Of a stretch of DNA of 64,000 bases, positions 55,043-64,000 are shown one piece after another. The stretch comes from Rhododendron vialii (Eukaryota > Streptophyta > Magnoliopsida > Ericales > Ericaceae), in contig NC_080563.1 of the NCBI RefSeq assembly GCF_030253575.1, positions 11,489,001 through 11,553,000 of the forward strand, written 5' to 3'. Position numbers and translations under genes: made by a program. Each line of letters opens with the position of its first letter. The first letter of the stretch is position 1. The notes under the pieces were generated by a model that did not search any database, was not told where the DNA came from, and worked only from the letters and a program-made list of their open reading frames with translations.

Positions 55043-57961
55043 CTACTCTTCGACATTATCCGATGCATTCATCATTTGCGTATAACTTTGTTGTCCTTCG
55101 CATCCTTGCCATTGACTTTCCAGCATACTTTGTTGTGGTCCTCCCCAATATTGACCTTGAGCTTCCAAAATACCTGATTGTCCTCCTCCCCAACCTTGAC
55201 TACCCACAATAGTTAATTGACCCATCCAAACTTGACCATTTAATAAGCTTTGGTTCAAGCTTGTTCCGGTGGGGCATAAAGTTGGGGAAAATGGAAAGAT
55301 GCTTCCGCCTTGTGTCATATTTGGTCGCATAGGATGTGGCATCATGTTTGGCTACATTGAGTGTCCCATGTAGCTTGGGTGGCCCTGCCCATTAAAACAA
55401 AAGAATTTTGAATAACAATTATATGACACATGAAATTATGCAATTAAAAATAAAATTTCTTACATTTACATTTACAATACTCTCTTGTGTCCCGATATGG
55501 TGGCTAACCGCAAGCTCTTCAACCTCATGAAATTAGCAAATGATATAACTATTACACATTCATCGAACAAATCTATATGTCCATATTAACTAGTAAGCAA
55601 CAAATCGTAAGAAACTTATACCTTGGATTTTTCATTGGATAATGCCTTCTTGGATGTTTGTCTTTTCTTCTTAACAGCTTTTTCCACAGCACCGATCTTT
55701 CTTTTGCACGGCGGTCTCCCTTTTCGTCGAAGACCTTCCGAGTCAAGTATGTTCGTGCTCTGTTTAGGAGGTATAACTCCATCTCCAAGTGAAAAAGAAC
55801 TTTTACGAGTACCAGTGTCATCACCAAGTGAAACCATATTACTTTCACAAACAACCGAAGCTTCCATCAACTCTCGTTTTAGCTCGTGTACCCGTTTCAT
55901 CACCATATCATACTTTTCTTGAGATTCTTCCGCTAAATCAGCAACTTCATTAAAGATATTGCACATGTTGTCATGCCGACGTGCTTCAATTGACGTTGAC
56001 AACTTATCGTAACAGATTCAAACTTTTGTGTGGACCATTTTCACATTTTTACACCATCTTCTCAACACATACTTGTCAGGCACTCTTTTAATTCCCTTTT
56101 GATGCCACACAAATAGTTGATGTTTACATACCATTCCTCTAGACTCGAACAATCGACAATTACAATGTGTTTCATTGGTTTCAGCATTGAAATCAACAGT
56201 AAATGCCACTTGAATCCTCTTTTTCTCTTCTCCTTCGCCATATGTAACCCACTCATTTATCTCATGTTCAGACACGATACCATCAACTTTTGCCGACTTA
56301 TCACAAATATAATGAATTTTATCAAAAAATTGTTTCTGAAACTCCTTAACCTTTGCATGCGTATAAACACTTTGAAATTGTTTTTCCAACTCATCTTCAG
56401 TCATTAACGGGATGAAAGTGTTCCAACTTTTCACATCTGCTTGATTTTCACTTTCTACCTTATTCTCCAATGCATTTTCATATTGTCCTACAAATTGTTT
56501 CAGGGTCGTCTTTGAATGAACGTAACCATCAAAATACGCATTTATATTCTCGCTTCTTTGTATGGATGACATCCCCGCCCAAAACACATCGTTCAAATAA
56601 GCAGGCACCCACCGTTTCCTTTCCAAATACAACCCCTCTAACCATGTGTTACTTTGAAGTTCGTACTTCTTGATGAACATATCCCAAGCATCCTCAAATT
56701 GTTTTATGGTCAATGAAGCATAAACTGCCCTACGCATACACCAACTAATATTCTCATACGCGTTGCACCCATTCAACTTTTCTGGAATCTTTTTCATAAT
56801 ATGCCATATGCACCACCGATGTCGGGTGTTTGGGAATATATCTTCTATAGCATTCTTCATGGCCATACATTAGTCAGTAATAATTACTTTCGGAGCACAA
56901 CCCCACATACATGTCTTCCAAGTCTGAAATAACTACGAAAATGACTCTGTATCTTCGTGAAAGATGAGCCCGCATCCCAATAAAACAGACTGGCCATGAT
57001 GATTCACGCCTACAAACGGAGCAAAAGGCATGTCATGCCTGTTTACCAAGTAAGTTATGTCAAATGTCACAACATCACCGAACTCCTTACAAGCTGCCCT
57101 ACTCCTTACATCCGCCCAAAATACATTCCTTAGTCGACCCTCATCATCCAAGTCCATTGCAAAAAAAAAGTCAGAATTGTCGGCTTTCATCTTCATGAAA
57201 TAATTATGCATCGCCTGAGCATCTCCTTCCACAAGTAATGAACGACGCACTTTATCCACATGATTTCGGCAATCTTTCTGGATATATGGAAGCTTACCAG
57301 GTCCCCCAGCTTCAATCTGAAGTGAGGTATAAGTCTGGTTAAGATTGATCTCAACTTTATCATTCAATTCAAGTTTTCTTTTCACTTGTTCATCGAGTAC
57401 CCTATTGCTCCTCAAATACCTTGCCTTTCCCGGACTCTGGTCATGATTGTGAACTAAAGCAACCCGGTTTAACCTCCACTTTTCATTCGGCTGCAACACA
57501 ACGGTAATATGAGATTGACAATCAATTTTTGATTGTGGCCGTGGTTTGACCGGGTTGCTTGATGTCACTCTTGCCTTTCCAGCACGACTACAAGCTAGAG
57601 TTACATCCTTCAACTGTCCATCTTTTCCCTTTCTCGATGTTCTTTTTGCCACAACAAACCCTTTTTCTTTAGCATATCTTGAGTAGTATGAATAAGCTTC
57701 CTCTGATGTGTCAAAGGTCATTCCCTCTTTCGGTTCTTCAACTCCATCTTCACAATTTTCTGTTGCCTCCTTCGTAGCTCCGCTTGTATCTATTTCACCA
57801 CACTTTTTGATTGAAGGACTACTCCATACCTCTTGGTCGTCTTCACGGTCTCTACTCCATACCTCTTGTTCGTCTTCACGGTCTTCACTCCATACCTCTT
57901 CTTCTTCTACACACTCGTTGTTTGGAGGCATTGCCGATGGAACAGAATCCGACGACATCAT
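55043..57961 (-). pseudogene. FAR1-related MULE transposase gene with four nonsense codons
   Basis: The exons on the minus strand are 57961-55622, 55523-55464 and 55384-55043, all in phase, for about 913 codons. In order they encode: acidic repeats (DRED(E/D)(E/D)QEVWS, residues 20-48); a FAR1 DNA-binding domain (about 89-173, Cys124, Cys148 and the HNH pair at 171-173); a MULE transposase core (DVVTFDITYLVNRHDMPFAP, then RHRWCIWHIMKKIPEKL); a SWIM zinc finger (CNCRLFESRGMVCKH, about 598-612); a basic segment (RKGRPPCKRKIG); and a Gln/Gly-rich tail. The frame is shared throughout but carries stops at codons 343 (TAG, 56933), 364 (TAA, 56870), 648 (TGA, 56018) and 811 (TAG, 55352). The first two fall inside the transposase core, so an active full-length protein is not expected. 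Confidence 0.88.
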
Positions 57962-58025
57962 CTATTGGTTAAAAAAAATGAGACAATTATATAGAGATAT
58001 AATCAACTTACAATGCAATGACTAG

Positions 58026-58914
58026 AGTGAACAACAATATAAGATACAAAAAGACTATGCCGAAATTTTGTTTACAATATAACATTATTCGCAATTGCAA
58101 ATCAATTTGAACATGTATGTAGTCGAAAATTTTAAGTTTTATTAACTAACATTGCGTCTATTTGATACGGGGCAAAAAAATACACAAAAGTATTTTTTTT
58201 GTCCCGTACATTAAATGTACACAACGCTATTATTTGCAGAAGATATATGTTGTGCCCATACACATACTTTTGCTTTAAATAGTCCTTTCAATATCCTAAA
58301 CCGAAACCACTTATACTAACATCAAAACAATCAGGCCTACAGAAATCCCAAACATACTAAAATAAGTCTGTAACATAAAGAAACCACATAAGGTTCAGTA
58401 TTTCATTAAATGGAACCAGGGTTCAAGCAAATCAGACCCTTTTATCCTCCTCTATAGAAACTGAGCATCCAACTCCCCTATTCCCAAAAAAAAAGGTTTT
58501 ACATTTTAATCTCATTAGTTCCCCCAAAAAAAAGAAAAGCAATTGACCCTTTCTGTGAACAACCAACAGGGGAAGGCCTTGTCACTAGGCTAGATGGCTA
58601 TTTTGAAGAACAAATTGGGACACTAGGAATTGGACTAATCATCTCAATCTGAACGTAAATGAAGTCTTATTTCATCATCATGATTTCCATCTTGGTTCAC
58701 TAGTACGCCCTTTTTTTTGTTCATTAGCAACAAATTTAGGGTACTAATTGAAATAAGGAGAGAGAGAGAGAAACCTTCGCTGTGGGTGTAACAATGGTGG
58801 AGTTCTCAGAAATCGGTGGTGGGGGCGGTCGCCGGAGGTGGGGGAGCTCTGAGGTTGGGTTGTGGTGGTCGCCGGTGGTCGTGGGAAGAGTACTGTGGTC
58901 CGTGGTGGTGGTGG
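58026..58914. other. promoter side of the FAR1-like gene, inside the MULE
   Basis: Noncoding DNA between the start codon at 57961 and the right TIR. It should hold the transposase promoter. A G-rich GGTGGTGG patch lies at 58790-58925. Confidence 0.5.
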
Positions 58915-59120
58915 TGGGAGCCCCCTCTAAAATTCTGAATGCTTTTGACTGTCAAAAATGGAGGGAACGAGAAGGGGAAAGGGAAAAGGGTTCAGTTCGC
59001 GACCTGGTGTTTTTTTTTTTTTTTTTAAATCAAAACGGCATCGTTTTATGCTGACGTCATCATGACTTCAGCGGTTGTGTGAGTTGTTGTGTGGAAGTTG
59101 TTGTGTTTATAGCATTTTTG
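58915..59120. repeat. right terminal inverted repeat of the MULE
   Basis: Reverse complement of 52268 to about 52450. The GACGTCATCATGAC patch, the CATCGTTTTATG patch and a T(18) run mirror the left end. Confidence 0.8.
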
Positions 59121-59129
59121 TTGTTTTAG

Positions 59130-60489
59130 GACTGATTTCGGGGCTTGCATTTCTCTGCTGCAAGGCTGCATAACTTTCCTACGCAAATCAGAACATGTTT
59201 TCAAATCTCCCCATTCTTGGGGTGTGAATTCTCACCCCTTTCTGGTTGAGAATAATTCACACCAAGATTTCACAAAGATTTCACACCCATAATTTACACC
59301 AAAAATTTCACAAAGAATTCACACCCATAATTTACACCAAGAATTTCAAGAATTTTGTAAAAAGGCAAAATAGTAAAAGTACCTTTAATCAATGCCTAGA
59401 TGGGATAATAACACTTACAAAAGGGAGTCCGCATTGAACCCAAAAAAAAAAAGAAGGACCGGCCATGAATTTCTCAAGACGAAAAAGACACCGAAAATCT
59501 GAACTTTTGAAAAAGAATGTTAGCCCAAACAACTTGTCTTCTATGTACTTAAAGACAACTTTTCCAAAAATGATTCAGAAAAACCCTAAATAATTTAGAA
59601 AAATCCTAAAATGTTTGTCCAAAGGTAACCTAAAAATAGTATAGACTCACAAGAGAATTGTATCTGAATTCTTTCAAAATAAGTCCCACAATGTGATGAA
59701 TAAAGTGTCACATATCCGCACACAACCTTCAAAAATCTTTGTGGCACATTGCTATGAGTTTTTTGACTCACTTTATGAGTTTTTGTGGCTTACATTTTTT
59801 AATTTTTGTGGTTGTTTATATGAATTTTTGTGTGGTGTTCATATGCATTTTTGTGGTGTTGTAAATGTATTTGGGTGTTGTATGCGAATTTTGTGGATAA
59901 AAAAGACGGCTCAAAGTTATGAGATTTTGTGGTGTTGTTTATGAGATCTTTTTGGTAATCAATTATTGTATGAGATTTTGTGGTAATTCAACATAAAAAA
60001 AATTAGGTAATCAATTATGAGATTTTGTGACTCAAAATACTAGTTGCTTACCGTGTGACATTTTTGGGGGAGTTTACCTTAGACAAACTAGAAACACCAG
60101 TCGGTGGTGTCGTATAATTACTTCAATTGTGCGAATTCATTTTACGACATAAAGATTAGCTAACAATATTGATTATCATCTTGTTTTTCATAAACATAGA
60201 AACCAAAAATGAACTTCTCAAAAAGGAAATTTCATTGTACCTATAAGATTATCTCACAAAATAGCACAGCTGGAACTTGTAATTTTAATTTCTTCCCGAG
60301 TTTTCATAGTGCAAAACTAGATTTTGAAAATGAAAGATAATTGAGCTCTTCTTGGGCTCCACTTGATAAATTCAGAGGGCTCGTTTGACTTTTTAAAGCC
60401 GAAGTTGACGTGAAATATTTCTTTTTCTTTGGTTTTTTTGGGAACCCAAGGGTTCACTTGAGTCCTGTAGCCCCTGAATACAATGTACA
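59130..60489. other. intergenic DNA with short degenerate repeats
   Basis: 59225-59350 holds TTTCACA(C) / AATTTACACC repeats including a doubled unit of about 37 bp (CACACCCATAATTTACACC twice). 59690-60050 has many loosely repeated TTTTGTGGT and ATGAGATTTTGTG words. No gene. Confidence 0.45.
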
Positions 60490-61806
60490 AGTACAGCCAT
60501 CCCAGTTTCGGGATCACATTTCCAAGAGCAAGGAGGATGGGGTCTGGGGGTGAAGAAAATGATGCAACAAAACTTGGCTTTACTGGCAAAGTGGTGGTGG
60601 AGGTTTCACGAGGACAATGACTCACTTTGGGTGAAAGTTATAAAGGGAAAATACATATTGGATCAAGGAACCTGGCTGCCACAACTACTGGAATCAGGAC
60701 AAGTAACGAATATTTGGAAGGACATTTGTTGCATTGGAAATCTCAGTTCGTGTATTGGACCATTAATACAGAAGGGCTTCAGGATCCATGTCCATTCCGG
60801 TCAGGACGTCGTGTTTTGGAACAACATTTGGTTGGGGGATCAAACTATTCGTGAAGCCTACCCAAGACTCTACCTTCTCTCCTCACAAAAAAATGATGTG
60901 GTCAGTATCGTGAGAAATGGAAATGGCCATGGCAATTGGAATATGCAATTTCGGAGATTATTACGTCACTGGGAGGAGGACGAGAGGGAGGAATTAATTC
61001 AAAGACTCCAAACTGTGACGCTGGACCCAACAAAACCAGATTCTTTGTATTGGAAGTGGGAGTATAGCAGGCGTTTTTCAGTGAAATCAGTTTATGAGCA
61101 ATGGGAACGGCAGAACTCTTCAAGAGACCCGGTACTTGGGTTGGTTTGGAAGATTCTTAGCCCTCCTAAAGTGGAAGTATTCTCATGGTTGGCAATTCAA
61201 TATAGGGTGGCTACAAGATCAGTGCTTCACAGCAGAAATCTGATTTTGGATCCACACTTGTTGCTCTGCCCCTTTTGTTCTGAGTTGAAACTCCCTAATA
61301 TCTGTTTCTGTTCTATAATTTTTCTTGGAGGGTATGGTCAATTATTATGGACCGGTGGCATATGAATTGGGTATGCTCGTTTTCTTTGGCAGACCTTGTT
61401 GTCTGGTGTTTGACAATGGGTTTCATAACTTAGTTTGGGAAGCTTGCTTTTTTGCTATCATTTGGTCTTTATGGATAACAAGGAATAACTCAGTTTTCAA
61501 CAATGTTGTTCCAGTGATTAGGGAGGTTAGGGATGGTATTAAAACTGAAGTGGCAATGTGGATGAAAACCAAATTGATATCAAGATCTACACGGTGGAGG
61601 AATTTAAGGGTTTCTTGGATGGTATTCAAAAGTTGAAACTCTAGTCGTGTTCTTGAGAAGTCTTTGGTTTTTCCTCCAACTCTCGGTTGGATGTTTTCTG
61701 TTGTTCTTTTCTTTCTTTTGGCAGTGTAGCATTTTTGTGCTCCCTGCCTCCCCCTCGATGTAACCCGGTCAAGTTTTATAAAAGTTTGTTTTGCCGATCA
61801 AAAAAA
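60490..61806 (+). mobile_element. 5'-truncated LINE (reverse transcriptase C-terminal part)
   Basis: The frame from about 60525 encodes the end of a plant LINE polyprotein: NLALLAKWWWRFHEDNDSLW, VFWNNIWLGDQTIREAYPRL and the zinc-binding-RVT region (SVKSVYEQW, PKVEVFSWLAIQYR). It then shifts frame near 61330 and continues with VWEACFFAIIWSLWITRNN to about 61636. A 3' UTR ending CCGATC plus A(6) follows at 61806. Endonuclease and catalytic reverse transcriptase motifs are absent, so the copy is truncated and frameshifted. Confidence 0.85.
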
Positions 61807-62380
61807 TGAATCGATTTAAAGAGACACAAAACCCTAATATCAAGCCCCAATAACCAAAGCAACATAAAACTCCAAAATGATACCAAAAGGAAACTCTCCA
61901 TGGTATCAAAAGGAGACTAATGAATTCAAAAAGGACAAACCCTGATTCTCCCGAAGTCCAATAGCCTGAAGGAAAAGCAACTGGTAACGAAACCAATATC
62001 CAAACTGGTCATTGAAAAGCTTGCAGTGAATGCCAAAAGACTCCGTTTGCACGCTTGTTTTTCCTGGACTTCGGGTTGGTGGTGTGGACAGATCGTTGGT
62101 TGTCGAGATGAGATCCGAACCGTCGAATGCACGATCCGACGGCTCGAAGGTGCGTAGTACTGCACTGCACAACACCATCCCCCAATTGGTTTTTCCCTGA
62201 AGATCCTGTTTGTTTAGTGAGTATACACTAATAATGAAGGGGTTTATTTGGAAAAAACTTCAAGAACTTTTTAGTCATAAAAGCATAGAATTAGCCGGCT
62301 AATGACCGCGTTGAACGCAGACATTCGGCACGTAAGTTAACTAATGGGCAAATGTTATGGGGACCGATTCAACGCATCAC
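61807..62380. other. intergenic DNA, no gene
   Basis: No recognisable frame or boundary in this spacer. A short CGATCCGACGGCTCG / CGAACCGTCGAATGC hairpin-like patch lies at 62110-62140. Confidence 0.4.
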
Positions 62381-62665
62381 TTTTTTTACGACGGTGCATA
62401 AGTTGATCATTGTTTGTTGCATGCAGATAGCCTATTGAAGACTTTCGAAACAACTTGCATCGTGGGTCTGGCTTGGACCAAATCAACATGTCACTTTTTT
62501 ACGACGGTGCATACCGTTAGCTTGGACCAATTCAATGGGTCACTTGTTTTTAACGACGGTGCAGATGGCCTATTGAAGACTCCTTTTTTTTTTTTTTAAC
62601 GACGGTGCATACGGTGCACATGGTGACTCCTTTTTGTTGCGTGCGGATGGCCTATTGAAGACTTC
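62381..62665. repeat. degenerate tandem repeat with CGACGGTGCA core
   Basis: Four copies of a TTTTTACGACGGTGCA-like word (near 62385, 62494, 62550 and 62597) alternate with GCCTATTGAAGACT words (about 62431, 62568 and 62650). The unit is about 55-110 bp and irregular. Confidence 0.6.
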
Positions 62666-63540
62666 CCCGTGTTGTATTATACTTACTATTAACTTAATTA
62701 GGTTGGAGCCAATCTAATTACGTGGTTCTATCTTACTGGCGAATGATTCAAATGAACTTCTGGGTAGTTAACACAATATTTTTATATCTTTTTTCTTTTC
62801 ATGAATACAAAAATATTTTTTATTTAATATTGTCGAGATTGGACAACTGGCTGTGAGAAAAAGAATGAGAAATAGATGTTGAAACGTTCATCATCTTTGA
62901 GATGGACTGGTACTTAACCGTATATACATTGAAACTGAATATTTATTGGTAGATCCGTACCCACCAACAGGACAAAAGGATGAAGCTTTAAAAAAAAATT
63001 AAGTACTCCCTCATTCCATGTATAATTGTAACAACCGTATATGTCACCCGTTACGTATGAGAACGGGTGTGATAATATATAGTACATGTACATTTTCTAA
63101 CGCCAAAAAAAAAAAAAAAACGACAAATAAGAGAAGGAATGTGCAAGTCATGTCCAATAATGGATCAACTGAAATGATATATTAAGTCAATGGTGCTGGT
63201 ATAACGATGAAACTATTATAAATTGTTTTCAAAATTTTAAAAGCACTCGTCAGCATTCGTAAAGTTTAAGATACGTATTTGTTTGTTGTTTGGTAAAATA
63301 AAAGTATCTATGCACTAAAGTCAACTAAATATCTTCTAGGATTGATTTCAAACGGATATAATTTTAAGGTAGTCAATTTATAAAAGGTAGACAACAATAT
63401 TCTCAGGTATTTTAAGTGTTTTTTTTTTTAATATTTTGTATCATGGAACTTTAATTATCTACTGTTCTTTTTTTTATCACTTGCTAGCTGTCTTCAAATT
63501 CTAGAGCCGCCCTCGGTTATTTAGACCGTTCTACCCATAT
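62666..63540. other. intergenic DNA, no gene
   Basis: AT-rich spacer. 63005-63020 (TACTCCCTCATTCCA) looks like a lone Stowaway terminus without a visible partner. Confidence 0.4.
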
Positions 63541-63581
63541 CAATTTCTAATAAAAAAATTGCCGATCAAAAAAAAAAAAAA
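63541..63581 (+). mobile_element. LINE-type tail, plus strand
   Basis: TTTCTAATAAAAAAATTGCCGATC followed by A(14) is the same tail as at 61780-61806. Nothing upstream is recognisably coding. Confidence 0.5.
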
Positions 63582-63637
63582 GCTGCTTGATCTAGACTGT
63601 TAGTGTGAAGAATGATTAGGGCAATTCGATCAGAAGT

Positions 63638-63906
63638 TTTTTTTTTATCGGCAAAAATGAATTTTATTAAAAATGGGGAAAGGGGAAAGGGATCCAACAA
63701 AAAATTGGATAATATACCACAAGGCCAAAATCCAAAACACCTAAAGGTCTAATAGGGTTCACAACAGAACAAAACATTAAGCTCGACCCAAACCCAAATA
63801 AAACAATACATCCCAAACACCAAAGACCCAGCCCAAGCCTGGACCAGCCCACCCAAACCATCCCACAAACCCTAATTACACCTGTAGCCACTGCCGTGCA
63901 AACCAT
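63638..63906 (-). mobile_element. LINE-type 3' region, minus strand
   Basis: On the minus strand the sequence ends TTTAATAAAATTCATTTTTGCCGATA plus A-run, the mirror image of the neighbouring plus-strand tail. The T/G-rich frame within it is untranslated-region-like and not a protein. Confidence 0.5.
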
Positions 63907-64000
63907 AGGGGCCCAAGTGTTGTATATATGAGTATCGAGTTTCCAAATAAATTCTTATTATTTTCAGTGATATATATTGAGCATATTAGTTACTGGGTAC

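Larger units (their letters stand above)
52268..59120. mobile_element. 6853 bp Mutator-like element (MULE) with FAR1-type gene
   Basis: The ends are long inverted repeats. CAAAAATGCTACAAACACAA at 52268 matches the reverse of the right end at 59120 (CAAAAATGCTATAAACACAA), and similarity continues through GACGTCATGATGACGTCAGC and AAAACGACGCCGTTTTG to a CCCTTCTCGTTC / GGGAGCCCC region, about 180-200 bp in all. The element is bounded by the perfect 9 bp duplication TTGTTTTAG (52259-52267 and 59121-59129), the hallmark of Mutator-type transposition. It carries a minus-strand FAR1-like transposase gene on the right and about 2.4 kb of DNA without a clear gene on the left. Confidence 0.92.

Noticed and set aside
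56018-57961. Two separate host FRS genes, one FAR1-domain and one SWIM-domain
   Set aside because: Both parts share one reading frame separated only by nonsense codons and lie inside one MULE, so they are one damaged gene.
63667-63906. Hydrophobic 79-residue minus-strand frame
   Set aside because: It lies in a T/G-rich LINE 3' region next to the A-tail and has no homology to known proteins.

Overview
The window looks like nuclear DNA of a flowering plant, most likely a eudicot. The evidence is an intronless subtilase, a nucleotide-sugar/phosphate translocator, a GRF-type gene, a FAR1-type Mutator transposase, and GT-AG introns sitting in AT-rich DNA full of LTR elements, LINEs and MITEs. An asterid such as a member of the Ericales is only a guess. 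There are few host genes, and mobile DNA makes up most of the window.

Layout: 1-147 is the broken 3' part of a second subtilase. 148-17800 is repeat territory: an LTR-derived block, LINE tails, a 2.1 kb hAT element (6328-8446) that itself holds a CACTA-like element and a long foldback, a solo LTR (10387-12071), a Tat-like LTR segment, a replication protein A (RPA) zinc-finger exon relic and a Ty3/Gypsy reverse transcriptase relic. 17827-20058 is an apparently intact subtilase. Its promoter is abutted by a Stowaway-like MITE split by a 2.36 kb solo LTR. 24618-31606 is a nested series: a host reading frame split by a non-autonomous LTR retrotransposon (24895-31467), whose right LTR is split by a solo LTR (28113-30705), which in turn carries a 793 bp MITE (28952-29744). 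Each level has a target-site duplication.

33918-37011 is a five-exon gene on the minus strand for an 818-residue helical protein that I do not recognise, with a 5'UTR intron reaching about 38.2 kb. A LINE fragment with an RNase H domain follows (39207-39847). 42296-42917 is a compact two-exon GRF-like gene that stops right after its WRC domain. 45470-46519 is an intronless translocator like Arabidopsis At1g12500. 50613-51263 holds two adjacent 320 bp MITEs. 51697-52253 joins the 5' parts of two genes, one a bHLH of the LRL/bHLH66 type. 52268-59120 is a 6853 bp Mutator-like element with long terminal inverted repeats (TIRs) and a perfect 9 bp target duplication. Its FAR1-like transposase gene carries four nonsense codons. 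A 5'-truncated LINE (about 60490-61806) and more repeats finish the window.

No operon-like cooperation between genes is evident. The clearest story is layered transposition: elements landed in a reading frame, close to the subtilase promoter, and within 20 bp upstream of a bHLH start codon. The Mutator-like element with its dying FAR1 gene, the nested series at 24.6-31.6 kb, and the truncated GRF without a recognisable miR396 site are the parts most worth following.
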